A DNA stretch of 64,000 bases from Brevundimonas subvibrioides (GTDB lineage Bacteria; Pseudomonadota; Alphaproteobacteria; Caulobacterales; Caulobacteraceae). Below are positions 43,471-52,822 of this stretch, one piece after another (position 1 is the stretch's first letter; each line of letters opens with the position of its first letter). The notes under the pieces are model-generated. The model was not told the origin of the DNA and did not search any database. It saw only the letters and a list, made by a program, of their open reading frames with translations. Both the position numbers and the translations under genes were made by a program. The DNA lies in the NCBI RefSeq assembly GCF_027271155.1, contig NZ_CP114542.1:2713001-2777000 (forward strand), in the 5' to 3' direction.

Positions 43471-45261
43471 ATGATGACAGAGACCACGGATCAACACGGC
43501 GCGGGCCGCGACACGCTGGGCCAGACCGGAGACCGCCGGACCATCGGGCTGGCGCGACTGGTCATCGGGCTGGTCCAGGGCGTATTGCTCTACGGGCTGT
43601 TCCAGTCGACCGAGGGCGGCCCGCCTACCTGGCCCGCGACCGAGCCGGCCGTATTCGGTCCATTGTTGATCGTGTCCCTCTACCTGCCGCTGGTCCTGCT
43701 CGCCGGCGTGGGTCGGCTGAGGCTGCTGACCCTCGGGATCTGGGCCGCCGTCACCACCGTCATCCTGGCGCTGCTGGCCCTGCACGACATTTCCCGCCAG
43801 ACCGCCGGCCTGGGCACGCCGCTGACCTTCGGCCTCATGGCCTTCGGGGCAACGGCCCTGTTCATCGCTCACCATCTGATTGTCCCGGCCGACCGCGAGC
43901 GACGTCTGTTCGCCACCTATGCCGCCTATTTCGACGTCGCCTGGATGGCCGGGGTCCAGCTGGCCCTGTCGGTCGCCTTCGCGGGAGCCTTCTGGTTGCT
44001 GCTGTTCCTCGGGGCGGCTTTGTTCAACATCATCGGCCTGAGTTTCCTCGGCGATCTTCTGAAAGAGGCCTGGTTCTCGCTGCCGCTGACGAGCCTCGCC
44101 TTCGCCACGGCCGTCCAGCTGACGGATGTCCGTGACGGCCTGATCCGGGGCGTGCGCACCGTCGCCCTGATGCTTCTGTCCTGGCTCCTGCTGGTCCTGA
44201 CCGTGCTGGTCGGAGGATTCATGGCTGCCCTGCCCTTCACCGGGTTGGACGGCCTCTGGGAAACCGGCAGCGCCACGGCCCTGGTCCTGGCCGCTGCCGG
44301 TGCCCTGATCATCCTGATCAACGCCGCCTATCAGGATGGTCGTGCGGACAACCTGCCGCCGTCCGTGCTCCGGATCGCCGTGCGCGTCGCCTCGGTCCTG
44401 CTGACGCCGCTGGTCCTGATCGCCTTCTGGGGCCTGTCCTTGCGTATCGGTCAGCACGGCCTGACGCCCGACCGGATCATCGCCGTGGCCTGCGCCCTGG
44501 TCGGTCTGGCCTATGCGGGAGGTTACGGCTTCGCGGCGCTCAGGACCTTCTGGTCGAAGGGCGACTGGATGCAGCCGCTGGAACGCACCAACATCGCCAC
44601 CGCCGTGCTTCAGGTGGCCATCATACTGGCCCTGTTCAGTCCGCTGGCGGACCCCGCCCGGCTGTCGGTCGCCGATCAGGTCGCACGGCTGCAGGCGGGC
44701 AAGGTCACGCCACAGGCTTTCGACTACGCGTTTCTTGCCTTCAACAGCGGTCGTGTGGGCACCGCGGCACTGGACCGGCTGATCGCCTCCCCGGACCCCG
44801 AGGTCGCCAAGCGTGCCCGGGCGGCCAAGGACGGTCTGTTCTCCGACGACCCGGCGACCGAGACGTTCGTCCCAGCCATCGAGACCCTGCCCGGTGAGGC
44901 CGCTCTGCCCGACGCCTTCCTGGCGACGCCGGCGTTGGACGACCCCAGGCGCGCCTGTACCCTCCCCGGCCTTTGTCTCGCCACCCAGCGCGATATGAAC
45001 GGACAGCCGCCGCTGGAAATCCTGCTCGTGCAGGTGGACCGCATCACGCTGTTCGCGCGCGAGGACGGCGATGCCTTCGTGCCTGTCGGCGACTACCCGA
45101 TCCCGACCTGCGCCGGGTCGCCACCCGGCGATGCCCGGCAGCTGCTGCGGGACGGCGACCTGGTCCCGGTCGCGCCGGGCGGCTGGAAGGATCTGGCGGT
45201 CGAGGGACGCGGGTCATCGACCCTGTCGACCAACGCCTTCCCAATCCCGCCGCCCTGTTAA
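43471..45261 (+). CDS. DUF4153 multi-pass membrane protein
   Basis: Inner-membrane protein of 596 aa with about ten helices in residues 25-410, for example LLIVSLYLPLVLLAGVG, WAAVTTVILALLALHDI, VALMLLSWLLLVLTVLVGG and ALVLAAAGALIILINAAYQD. DUF4153 features include FWGLSLRIGQHGLTPDRI and ERTNIATAVLQVAI. The last 200 residues are soluble. Function unknown. ATG at 43471 follows AAGGGG. Confidence 0.85.
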   Translation: MMTETTDQHGAGRDTLGQTGDRRTIGLARLVIGLVQGVLLYGLFQSTEGGPPTWPATEPAVFGPLLIVSLYLPLVLLAGVGRLRLLTLGIWAAVTTVILALLALHDISRQTAGLGTPLTFGLMAFGATALFIAHHLIVPADRERRLFATYAAYFDVAWMAGVQLALSVAFAGAFWLLLFLGAALFNIIGLSFLGDLLKEAWFSLPLTSLAFATAVQLTDVRDGLIRGVRTVALMLLSWLLLVLTVLVGGFMAALPFTGLDGLWETGSATALVLAAAGALIILINAAYQDGRADNLPPSVLRIAVRVASVLLTPLVLIAFWGLSLRIGQHGLTPDRIIAVACALVGLAYAGGYGFAALRTFWSKGDWMQPLERTNIATAVLQVAIILALFSPLADPARLSVADQVARLQAGKVTPQAFDYAFLAFNSGRVGTAALDRLIASPDPEVAKRARAAKDGLFSDDPATETFVPAIETLPGEAALPDAFLATPALDDPRRACTLPGLCLATQRDMNGQPPLEILLVQVDRITLFAREDGDAFVPVGDYPIPTCAGSPPGDARQLLRDGDLVPVAPGGWKDLAVEGRGSSTLSTNAFPIPPPC

Positions 45262-45378
45262 CCGCCCGCACACCACGCCCTCTCACCCGATCTTCACCGC
45301 GCAGGACCTAAATCCGTGCCGAAACGAGCCAGTCGCGCCTGCCTGTGCGACGGCCGATCCGGTTGATGAGGGTGCCCA

Positions 45379-46827
45379 ATGGCCAAGACCGTTCTGGTGG
45401 TCGATGACGATCCGACCCAGCGCCGCCTGGTTCAGGCTGTGCTGGACCGCGAAGGCTATGTCGTCGTGCACGCCGAATCGGGCGGCGAGGCCATCGACCG
45501 CCTGACAAAGGGCGGTGGGGCCGACGTCGTCCTGCTGGACCTGGTCATGCCGGGTATGAGTGGCATGGAGGCCCTGGCAGAGATCCGCACCGCCGGCGTG
45601 ACGGCGCCCGTCATCGTCCTGACCGCCAATGGCGGGATCGAGACCGTGGTCAAGGCCATGCAGGCCGGGGCCCAGGACTTCTTCATCAAGCCAGCCAGTC
45701 CGGAACGCATTCTGGTCGGCATCAGGAACGCGCTTCAGCTGACCCAGCTGACCGCAGAGGTCGGTCGGCTGAAGAAACACGTCGCCGGCCGCGTCACCTT
45801 CGCCGATCTGGTCGGCGACAGCCGTCCGATGCAGATCGTCAAGCAGCTCGGCGCGCGCGCCGCCAGATCGTCCATCCCCGTGCTCATCACAGGCGAAAGC
45901 GGCGTGGGTAAAGAGGTCATCGCCCGCGCCCTGCACGGTGCCTCCGAACGCTCTGGCAAGCCGTTCGTGGCCGTCAACTGTGGTGCCCTGCCCGCCAACC
46001 TGGTCGAGTCGATCCTGTTCGGCCACGAGAAGGGCGCGTTTACCGGGGCCTCGGAAAAACACCTCGGAAAGTTCATGGAGGCCAACGGCGGCACCCTGTT
46101 CCTGGACGAGATCGGCGAACTGCCGCTGGATATGCAGGTGAAACTGCTGCGCGCGCTGCAGGAAGGCGAGATCGACCCGGTCGGCTCCAAGCGATCGGTC
46201 AAGGTCGACGTCAGGATCGTCTCGGCCACCAACCGCGACCTGTCGACGGCCGTAGCCGGGGGCCACTTTCGCGAGGACCTCTTCTATCGCCTGAACGTCT
46301 TCCCCATCGAGGCCCCGGCCCTGCGCGAACGCCGCGAGGATATCCCCGCGCTGATCGATCACTTCATCGGGCGTTTCAACGTCGAGGAAGGCAAGCGGAT
46401 CGCCGGTGCCGCCCCCGAGACCCTGGCCCTGCTGACCGCCTTCGACTGGCCCGGCAATGTGCGCCAGCTGGAGAACACCATCTATCGCGCCATCGTCCTG
46501 GCCGATGCGCCATTCCTGCAGCCGCATGACTTCCCGGCCATCTCGGGGATCGCGATGCCGCTGGAACCGCAGTCCCGGCCCTCGGCCGCGATCGCCGAGA
46601 GCTATGCCGACCTGTCGCCCCTGCCCGAACAGCCCATCCGGATCCTCGATGAACGGGGACACCTGCGCACGCTGGAAGACATCGAGCGCGACCTGATCCA
46701 GCACGCCATAGAGGTTTATGCAGGCCATATGTCCGAGATCGCGCGCCGTTTGGGCATCGGTCGCTCGACGCTGTATAGAAAGGTCCGCGAGCAGGGACTG
46801 GAAGGCTCGCTGAAGGAAGCCTCCTGA
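45379..46827 (+). CDS. tacA: NtrC-type sigma54 response regulator, TacA-like
   Basis: Activator of 482 aa. Receiver domain (1-120) with acidic pocket [10 protein letters not shown], phospho-acceptor Asp in [10 protein letters not shown], and Lys in [12 protein letters not shown]+ domain (140-375): Walker [10 protein letters not shown], the sigma54-contact loop GAFTGA, Walker [13 protein letters not shown], and arginine finger RNVR-like NVRQLENT. C-terminal Fis-type helix-turn-helix [16 protein letters not shown]. The start [17 protein letters not shown] and the overall sequence resemble Caulobacter TacA, which drives stalk-pole genes; orthology is likely but untested. No kinase adjoins it. 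Confidence 0.75.
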   Translation: MAKTVLVVDDDPTQRRLVQAVLDREGYVVVHAESGGEAIDRLTKGGGADVVLLDLVMPGMSGMEALAEIRTAGVTAPVIVLTANGGIETVVKAMQAGAQDFFIKPASPERILVGIRNALQLTQLTAEVGRLKKHVAGRVTFADLVGDSRPMQIVKQLGARAARSSIPVLITGESGVGKEVIARALHGASERSGKPFVAVNCGALPANLVESILFGHEKGAFTGASEKHLGKFMEANGGTLFLDEIGELPLDMQVKLLRALQEGEIDPVGSKRSVKVDVRIVSATNRDLSTAVAGGHFREDLFYRLNVFPIEAPALRERREDIPALIDHFIGRFNVEEGKRIAGAAPETLALLTAFDWPGNVRQLENTIYRAIVLADAPFLQPHDFPAISGIAMPLEPQSRPSAAIAESYADLSPLPEQPIRILDERGHLRTLEDIERDLIQHAIEVYAGHMSEIARRLGIGRSTLYRKVREQGLEGSLKEAS

Positions 46828-47005
46828 ACGCACTGTGGCCTAAGGGCCGCACCGTGCAACCCGGACGTGTCGCCGACATGATCGGCCTCATTGACGCCGC
46901 GACGGATACCGATAGCAGGGTCGTGTAACAACGACCGCCGGACAGGGCTGCCTCGCGCTGGTCTTGAAACGTCGGGCCTTTCCTTCGTTCTGTCCGGACC
47001 GTTCC

Positions 47006-49810
47006 ATGACCATCGCTGCCGCCCTGCTATATGCGCTTGCCTCGGGCACCCTTCAGACGATGCCGGTGCAGACCGCGCCGCCCCGGACCGCGCCGGTGCC
47101 CGCGACCCGGGACGAACAGGACGCTCAACCCACGGGCGCGCCGGCCTCCAGCGCGGACGGGGACGTCGTGGACGACGTCCTCGTGTCGGGCACCAAACCA
47201 CGCGGCAGCGTCCGCGGCGATATCGAACCTGACATTACCCTGACCTCCGAACAGCTGGCGGCTTATGGCGCGACGAACGTCGCCGAGCTGTTGGCGGCGG
47301 TCGAACCGTTGACCCGCAGCGGGCGCGGGCGTGGCGACGGCGGTCCCGTCGTCCTGCTGAACGGGCGCCGCACCTCGGGTTTCCAGGAAATCCGGGGCAT
47401 CCCGTTCGAGGCGATCGAGCGGTTCGAGATCCTGCCGGAAGAGGTCGCCCTGACCTACGGGTTTGCCGCCGACCAGCGGGTGGTCAACATCATTCTGAAG
47501 GCCGACTTCCGTCAGGGCTCGCTGCAGGGGCGCGTCAACGGACCGTCGCAAGGGGGGCGCACGACGACGGGTGCCCAGATCAGTGCCTTCCAGGTCAATG
47601 TCCGCGACCGCTGGAATTTCGAGCTGGAGCAGACCCACAACACCGCCTTGTGGGAAGACGAGCGCGACATCACCCGCTCGCCGGGCTCCCAACCGTTCGA
47701 CCTGATCGGCAATGTTGGAGGTATCCGCTTCCCCACCCTGGTACAGCCGAACCCGCAACCTCCGTACGAAATCGATCCAGCCCTTTCGATGCTGGCCGGA
47801 ACGCCTGTCACCTATGCCGCAAACCCCGGCGTATCCAACCCGACGCTGGCACAGTTCGCGGCCGGCGCGAACGCGCCTCGTACAGGCGACCTCGGTGCCT
47901 ATCGCACCCTGCTGCCGCGCGGCGACGCCACCCGTCTGACCACATCCTGGGCCCGCGACCTGAACGAGACCATCAAGGGCACGGTCAGCCTGACCCTGAA
48001 CGACACTGCCAGCTTCAGCTATCTGGGCCTGCCGGGCGTGACGCTGCAGGCTCCCGCAGGGCGGAACGGGTCGCCGTTCTCGCGTGAGGTGAACGTCTAT
48101 CGCTACATCGCCGACCCGGGTGCGGTGACCCGCGATAACGAGACCCTGACCGGCAATCTGGGTCTGCTGCTGGACGGATACGTCGGCGACTATCGCTGGA
48201 CCCTGTCCGGTGCCTATGACCGGGTCGAGACCGACACCACGACCGGCAGCGGCCTCGACACCAGGGCAGCACAGGCCGCTGTAACCGCGGGAACGCTGAA
48301 CCCCTTCGGGGCCCTGGCCGCCTCCAGCTTCACCCGCCGGGTGGACACCGCCAACGCCGTTGCCAGCGGCGGCAACCTTGAGGCCGTCCTCACCGGCGAC
48401 CTGTTCGACGCTCCGGCGGGCGGCGTGAACGCGACCATCAAGCTGGGCGGCGACACCCGCACCCTCGATGCCGAAAGCTCGCGGTATAACGACGCCACCG
48501 GGACCAATGTCTTCAGCAGCCGCTCGATCGGCCGCGACCGCGCCTATGGCACTGTCAACTTCACCCTGCCGGTCTCGGACCCCAGCCGCGAGATTCTGGG
48601 CTTTCTCGGTGACCTGTCAGTGAACTTCAACGCCGGTTACGATCATGCCTCGGACTTCGGCGGTCTGACGACCCTGGGCGCAGGGTTCAATTGGGTGCCG
48701 GCCGACCCGTTCAGCGTCATCGTCAGCTATACGGACGAGGAGGGCGCGCCGACGATCCAGCAGCTGAACGACCCGGTCATCACCACGCCCAATTCTCCCG
48801 TGTTCGACTACCGCACCAACAAGTCGGTGCTGATCAACCGGATCGACGGCGGAAATGCCGGGTTGAGCGCCGACAATCGCCACGTCTGGAAGGTCGGCCT
48901 GAACTTCAAGCCCTGGTCGACCCAGGATTTCAGCGTCAGCACCAACTACACCAACACTGTGATCGAGAACGCCATCAGTGCCTTCCCGACGATCACGGCC
49001 GATCTGGAAGCCGCCCTGCCGTCGCGCTTTACGCGGGTCGCCGGAGAGCTGGTTTCGATCGATGCCCGCCCGCTGAACTATGCAGAAACGCGCCGCGAGG
49101 AACTGCGCACCGGCTTCAACTTCTCGCGCGCCTTTGGAACGCCGACATCTCCGGCAGCTGGCGCGCCGGGTGCTGGCGGCTTTGCGGGCCTGGGCGGCGG
49201 TCGGCCCGGTGGTGCGGGTGGCCCGCCTCCGGGTGTCGGCGGCGGTCAGGGGCGTCCCGGCGGCGGCCCCATGATGATGTTCGGCGGCGGCGGCGGACGC
49301 GGCGGCTTCGGCGGCGGGCAACCGGGTCAGGGTCGCTTCAACGTCTCGATCTATCACACCTACCGTTTCGCCGATCAGATCGTGATCGCCGACAGCCTGC
49401 CGGTGCTCGACCTTCTGGACGGGGCCGCGACCGGATCGCGCGGCGGCACGCCTCGCAACGAGCTGCAAATCCAGGGCGGGGTGTTCAGGAACGGCCTGGG
49501 TGCCTTCGTCAACGCCAACTGGCTGCAGGGCACAGAGGTCGACGGAGGGCTCGGAGGATCGGATCTGACGTTCAGCTCGCAGACGACCGTGAACCTGAAC
49601 GTCTTCGCCGACCTGTCGTCGCGCCCGACCTGGGTGGCGAGATTCCCCTGGCTGAAGGGTGCGCGCATCAATCTGGGTGTCCAGAACCTGTTCGACAGTC
49701 GCCAGGACGTGCGGTCCTCGACCGGCGACGTCGCGCTGAACTACCAGCCCGACTACCTGGACCCGCAGGGCCGGATCATCAGCCTGACGTTCCGCAAGAT
49801 CCTGTACTGA
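47006..49810 (+). CDS. TonB-dependent receptor-like outer-membrane protein with Gly-rich insert
   Basis: Outer-membrane protein of about 934 aa. Signal MTIAAALLYALASG, a Pro/Thr-rich linker, TonB-box-like DVVDDVLVSGTKPRG, then a plug with LLNGRRTSGFQEIRGIPFEAI and FEILPEEVALTYGFAADQRVVNIILK (parts). Barrel strands follow. Around residues 712-776 (49140-49335) is a glycine-rich stretch (PGGAGGPPPGVGGGQGRPGG, MMMFGGGGGRGGFGGG) interrupting the barrel. It ends QGRIISLTFRKILY. Internal ATG at 47006 is used because upstream codons lack signal character. The ligand is unknown; this type differs from the sugar receptor at 1940. Confidence 0.85.
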   Translation: MTIAAALLYALASGTLQTMPVQTAPPRTAPVPATRDEQDAQPTGAPASSADGDVVDDVLVSGTKPRGSVRGDIEPDITLTSEQLAAYGATNVAELLAAVEPLTRSGRGRGDGGPVVLLNGRRTSGFQEIRGIPFEAIERFEILPEEVALTYGFAADQRVVNIILKADFRQGSLQGRVNGPSQGGRTTTGAQISAFQVNVRDRWNFELEQTHNTALWEDERDITRSPGSQPFDLIGNVGGIRFPTLVQPNPQPPYEIDPALSMLAGTPVTYAANPGVSNPTLAQFAAGANAPRTGDLGAYRTLLPRGDATRLTTSWARDLNETIKGTVSLTLNDTASFSYLGLPGVTLQAPAGRNGSPFSREVNVYRYIADPGAVTRDNETLTGNLGLLLDGYVGDYRWTLSGAYDRVETDTTTGSGLDTRAAQAAVTAGTLNPFGALAASSFTRRVDTANAVASGGNLEAVLTGDLFDAPAGGVNATIKLGGDTRTLDAESSRYNDATGTNVFSSRSIGRDRAYGTVNFTLPVSDPSREILGFLGDLSVNFNAGYDHASDFGGLTTLGAGFNWVPADPFSVIVSYTDEEGAPTIQQLNDPVITTPNSPVFDYRTNKSVLINRIDGGNAGLSADNRHVWKVGLNFKPWSTQDFSVSTNYTNTVIENAISAFPTITADLEAALPSRFTRVAGELVSIDARPLNYAETRREELRTGFNFSRAFGTPTSPAAGAPGAGGFAGLGGGRPGGAGGPPPGVGGGQGRPGGGPMMMFGGGGGRGGFGGGQPGQGRFNVSIYHTYRFADQIVIADSLPVLDLLDGAATGSRGGTPRNELQIQGGVFRNGLGAFVNANWLQGTEVDGGLGGSDLTFSSQTTVNLNVFADLSSRPTWVARFPWLKGARINLGVQNLFDSRQDVRSSTGDVALNYQPDYLDPQGRIISLTFRKILY

Positions 49811-50242
49811 TCAGTCGGTCTGGGGCGGCTTGCGCTGCCCCCACCGGCGCTTCGGCACCTCGCCGTTCGCCTTCAGGGTGATCTCCTTCAGCTTGCGGCC
49901 CTGCATGGCCGACAGGGCCTGGCCCGGTGCACCCTTTTCCGGATCACCGAAGGCGCGGCCATAGGTCTTGATGCGGTCCGTGACGCCCTCGATGAACTCG
50001 CCCTCCCAGTCGGACAGGGCGATCCCCGCCTTGTCGGCGGCGCGTTTGGCGCGCTTGAGGGCATTCAGGGCCTTGCGACGCGCAGCCTCCTGCTCGGCCT
50101 CGAAGGGGCTCGGCGCGGGCTTGTCCTTCTTTTGAAACCCGGATCCGGTCTTGAACCCGGTCGAGCGCTTCAGGGACCCGCCCCCCGTGTTCCGGGGCTG
50201 GGCCTTCGGACCGCCCGGGAGGGGCGTCCGCTTCAGGTTCAG
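49811..50242 (-). CDS. conserved-looking basic protein, apparent CTG start
   Basis: A frame of about 143 codons with clear coding character but no ATG, GTG or TTG before residue 113: it reads NLKRTPLPGGPKAQPRNT, then KSTGFKTGSGFQKKDKPAP-like text, EAEQEAARRKALNALKRAKR, ALSDWEGEFIEGVTDRIKTY, and ends GEVPKRRWGQRKPPQTD. CTG at 50242 overlaps the gapR stop as CTGA, just like the ATGA/GTGA overlaps elsewhere here, so a coupled CTG start is the best guess; CTG at 50236 is an alternative. The product would be basic and helical. I recognise no family. Confidence 0.6.
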   Translation of the reverse strand: MNLKRTPLPGGPKAQPRNTGGGSLKRSTGFKTGSGFQKKDKPAPSPFEAEQEAARRKALNALKRAKRAADKAGIALSDWEGEFIEGVTDRIKTYGRAFGDPEKGAPGQALSAMQGRKLKEITLKANGEVPKRRWGQRKPPQTD

Positions 50243-50514
50243 ATCTCGCCGAGCGCCGACAGATACAGGTCCAGGATCGCGTCCTCTTCCTGTCGCTTGG
50301 CCTTGTCCTGCTTGCGGATGCGGATGACCTTGCGCAGGATCTTGACGTCATAGCCTTCGCCCTTGGCTTCGGCGAAGACCTCCTTCTGGTCGGCCATGAT
50401 CGCAGCCTTGTCCTCTTCCAGGCGCTCGATCCGCTCGATGATGGTGCGCAGCCGACCCTGGGCGGCCGAGTTCAGAACGTCGGGCGAAGCATCGAACGAG
50501 GCGTCGTCGGCCAT
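50239..50514 (-). CDS. gapR: GapR, DUF2312 nucleoid-associated protein
   Basis: Coiled-coil DNA-binding protein of 91 aa. In Caulobacter GapR binds overtwisted DNA ahead of replication forks and helps topoisomerases. AAQGRLRTIIERIERLEEDK, VFAEAKGEGYDVKILRKVIR and KQDKAKRQEEDAILDLYLSA match the family almost to the residue, ending ALGEI. ATG at 50514 (MADDASFD) has AAGGA at 9-base spacing; a longer frame to 50601 runs through a dispersed repeat and is not used. The stop overlaps the CTG of the next frame. Confidence 0.93.
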   Translation of the reverse strand: MADDASFDASPDVLNSAAQGRLRTIIERIERLEEDKAAIMADQKEVFAEAKGEGYDVKILRKVIRIRKQDKAKRQEEDAILDLYLSALGEI

Positions 50515-50531
50515 AGGTAAAGGTCCTTCGG

Positions 50532-50571
50532 GCGCTATCGCTCGGTGCGCGGCACCTCGCTGCTTGAGCGC
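50532..50571 (-). repeat. dispersed 40-bp GC-rich repeat, copy 3 (reverse strand)
   Basis: On the minus strand begins GCGCTCAAGCAGCGAGGTGC and ends GAGCGATAGCGC, about 32/40 identical to the copy at 40059. It sits 17 bp before the gapR start. Confidence 0.55.
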
Positions 50572-50631
50572 GTTGTGAAAACGAGCGGCGACGCTAACCA
50601 TGTCCCGGCCATAGGCTCAACGCCGGACACG

Positions 50632-50660
50632 AAAAAGGCCGCGGACAAGGTCCGCGGCCT
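50632..50660 (-). terminator. Rho-independent terminator of rpmJ
   Basis: Perfect 11-bp stem AGGCCGCGGAC / GTCCGCGGCCT with a 3-base loop; on the minus strand it is followed by a run of five T. It lies about 57 bp after the rpmJ stop and before gapR. Confidence 0.93.
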
Positions 50661-50717
50661 GTGGATAGACCATCCGACGCTCAGGCAGCGCGAGACCGCG
50701 CCGCGCGCGCCAGGACG

Positions 50718-50843
50718 TCAGCCCTGCTTCGCCTTGAAGCGCGGGTCGGTTTTGTTGATCACGAAGACGACGCCCTTGCGGCGCACGACCTTGCAGTCGC
50801 GGTGGCGGGTCTTGAGCGACTTGAGCGAGCTGCGGACCTTCAT
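50718..50843 (-). CDS. rpmJ: 50S ribosomal protein L36
   Basis: Ribosomal protein of 41 aa, too short for many ORF callers. [40 protein letters not shown] is the C-minus form of L36, which keeps only one of the four zinc-binding cysteines. AGGA precedes the ATG by about 10 bases, and a strong terminator follows. Confidence 0.95.
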   Translation of the reverse strand: MKVRSSLKSLKTRHRDCKVVRRKGVVFVINKTDPRFKAKQG

Positions 50844-50949
50844 GGTCGGACGTCCTAAAGCGAAGCGAAAACAGAAAAGCCGCAAGGGAGCCCCAGCGGC
50901 GGAGGCGTGCGTATAGCCATGGCCCCTGCCTGCGTCAAGCCGGACAGGC

Positions 50950-51228
50950 CTATTGCCTGTTCTGCTCGCCACCCGAAAGCACGGCGGCTTCGTCGGGCGA
51001 CACGGCCGCGCCGACATCGGCGGCCGAGGCCCCCTCCATCGCTTCCGGCGTCGGCGTCACGCCGCCGTCCCTGGGCAGTTCGGTCGGGCCGCCGACGGAC
51101 GGGGCCGTGGTGGACCGGATCTCCTGCTGCGGTTCGGCGGCAGCCGTCTTTTCCCCGGCGGCAGGCTGGCAGGCCGCAAGGGCGAAGGCGGTGATGGCGG
51201 TGACGGAAGCGACGGTCAGGATGCGCAT
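50950..51228 (-). CDS. small lipoprotein
   Basis: Probable lipoprotein of 92 aa: a signal [20 protein letters not shown] with lipobox LAAC and cleavage before Cys20, then a Pro/Ala/Glu-rich, low-complexity body ([20 protein letters not shown]). No family recognised. Located between rpmJ and scpB, all leftward. Confidence 0.7.
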   Translation of the reverse strand: MRILTVASVTAITAFALAACQPAAGEKTAAAEPQQEIRSTTAPSVGGPTELPRDGGVTPTPEAMEGASAADVGAAVSPDEAAVLSGGEQNRQ

Positions 51229-51308
51229 GGTCGGTCTCCTCGAATGGATCGGCGTTCGATGGCAAACGACCTGTCCCCGCGAAGGGTTGCGTTCCCGCCC
51301 TGCAGCCG

Positions 51309-51965
51309 TCAGTCGCCGACGAAATCCTGGGCGAACTCGGGCGCGTCGCCATCCTCGATGGGATCCTCATCGTCCGGTCCGGCGCGCGAGGGATCCGGCA
51401 CCTCGAACCCGGTGGGCAGCGACAGGTCCAGCAATCCTGCCGCCTTCATCTCCGCCGCGCCCGGCAGGTCGTACAGGCTCGCCAGTCCGAAATGCTCCAG
51501 GAACCGGTCTGCCGTCGCATAGGTGACCGGCCGGCCCGGCGTCCGCCTGCGTCCCCGCAAGCGCACGAACCCCATCTCCAGCAGCAGGTCCAGAGTGCCG
51601 CGCGAGATCGACACCCCTCTCACGCTCTCGATCTCGGCCCGGGTGACCGGCTGATGGTAGGCGATGATGGCCAGGGTCTCGAGCGCAGCCTTGGACAGGC
51701 GGCGCGGCTCCTCGCGCTCTTCCGTCATCAGGAAGGACAGGTCGGCCGCCGTCCGGAAGACCCAGCGGTCCGCGACACAGGCCAGTTCGACGCCCCGGCC
51801 CTCGTAACGTGCCCTCAGCGCCGAAATAGCCCGACCGGCGTCGGCCCCCTCCGGCAGGCGGCGCGCAATGTCGGCAGCGGACAGCGGACCGGCGGCGGCG
51901 AACAGCAGCGCCTCGACGCGTCGCTCGATCTCGGCCTCGTCGGGGGTAAAGGTCAGGTCGGTCAC
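51309..51965 (-). CDS. scpB: segregation and condensation protein B
   Basis: Kleisin-associated winged-helix subunit of the SMC-ScpAB condensin, 218 aa. IERRVEALLFAAAGPLSAADIARRLPEG is the first wing (outline), RWVFRTAADLSFLM, LSKAALETLAIIAYHQPVTRAEIESVRGV (outline) the second, and GRRRTPGRPVTYATADRFLEHFGLASL the C-terminal signature. GTG at 51965 overlaps the scpA stop (GTGA). A much longer open frame upstream is scpA read out of frame. Confidence 0.93.
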   Translation of the reverse strand: MTDLTFTPDEAEIERRVEALLFAAAGPLSAADIARRLPEGADAGRAISALRARYEGRGVELACVADRWVFRTAADLSFLMTEEREEPRRLSKAALETLAIIAYHQPVTRAEIESVRGVSISRGTLDLLLEMGFVRLRGRRRTPGRPVTYATADRFLEHFGLASLYDLPGAAEMKAAGLLDLSLPTGFEVPDPSRAGPDDEDPIEDGDAPEFAQDFVGD

Positions 51966-52780
51966 GGCGTCAGCTCCAGACCGTGGCCGAGCCCTCGCCG
52001 CTTCAGCCACACCTCGTCGAAAGCCTTCTCCTGACGGACTTCCATGGCCCCTTCCTTGACCAGCTCCAGGCCGGCGGAGAGGGTGGAGGCCATCAGGGAA
52101 GCCTGGGAGGGACCCACTCCGTCGCGGACGGGGGCCACCCACTCCAGCGAGGTCCAGTCGGACAGCTGCGGCAGGATGTGACGCAACCAGTCGCGCGCCT
52201 CCTCCAGTGGATAGGCCTCGACCCTCTGGCCGGGATTGTAGTGCCGGGCCTGTTCCCGGCGGCGCTGCCCCACATAGGCGGCCATCAGCTCATACAGGCT
52301 GGCATCGATCCGGTCGGACGGCACGATCACCGTCGCCTGGGGATCGCCCCGCATGAAGAAATCGCGCTTCAGCTGCGGCCGGGCCTGCAGGGCCTCCGAT
52401 GCCTTGCGCATCGCCTCCAGCTTCTGCAGCCGGAAGGCCAGGGCGGCCGCCATCTCCTCGGCGGGCGGTTCGTCGCCCTTGCCCTGGTCGGTGCGGGGCA
52501 GCAGCAGACGGGATTTCAGATAGGCCAGCCAGGACGCCATCACCAGATAGTCCGCCGCCAGCGAGAAATTCCGCCGCCGCGCCTCGTGGACGAAGGCCAG
52601 ATACTGTTCGGCCAGCCGGGTGATCGACAGCTTCAGCAGGTCGACCTTCTGGTTCCGCGCAAGGGCCAGCAGGACGTGCAGCGGCCCTTCATAGCCGTCC
52701 AGATCGACCACGAAGGCGTCACGGTCATCGACCTCGGCCACCGCCGTGAAATCCAGATTGGGCTGGAAGGTCTCAGACAT
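51962..52780 (-). CDS. scpA: segregation and condensation protein A
   Basis: Kleisin subunit of the SMC complex, 272 aa. VVDLDGYEGPLHVLLALARNQKVDLLKLSI is the N-terminal signature (outline), followed by YLVMASWLAYLKSRLLLP and LRHILPQLSDWTSLEWV. Overlaps scpB by four bases; nagZ lies 42 bp upstream on the same strand, an arrangement usual in Caulobacterales. Confidence 0.94.
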   Translation of the reverse strand: MSETFQPNLDFTAVAEVDDRDAFVVDLDGYEGPLHVLLALARNQKVDLLKLSITRLAEQYLAFVHEARRRNFSLAADYLVMASWLAYLKSRLLLPRTDQGKGDEPPAEEMAAALAFRLQKLEAMRKASEALQARPQLKRDFFMRGDPQATVIVPSDRIDASLYELMAAYVGQRRREQARHYNPGQRVEAYPLEEARDWLRHILPQLSDWTSLEWVAPVRDGVGPSQASLMASTLSAGLELVKEGAMEVRQEKAFDEVWLKRRGLGHGLELTP

Positions 52781-52822
52781 CCCGGTGGAGCCTGACGCGC
52801 AGTCGTGTTGCTTGATGCGGAT

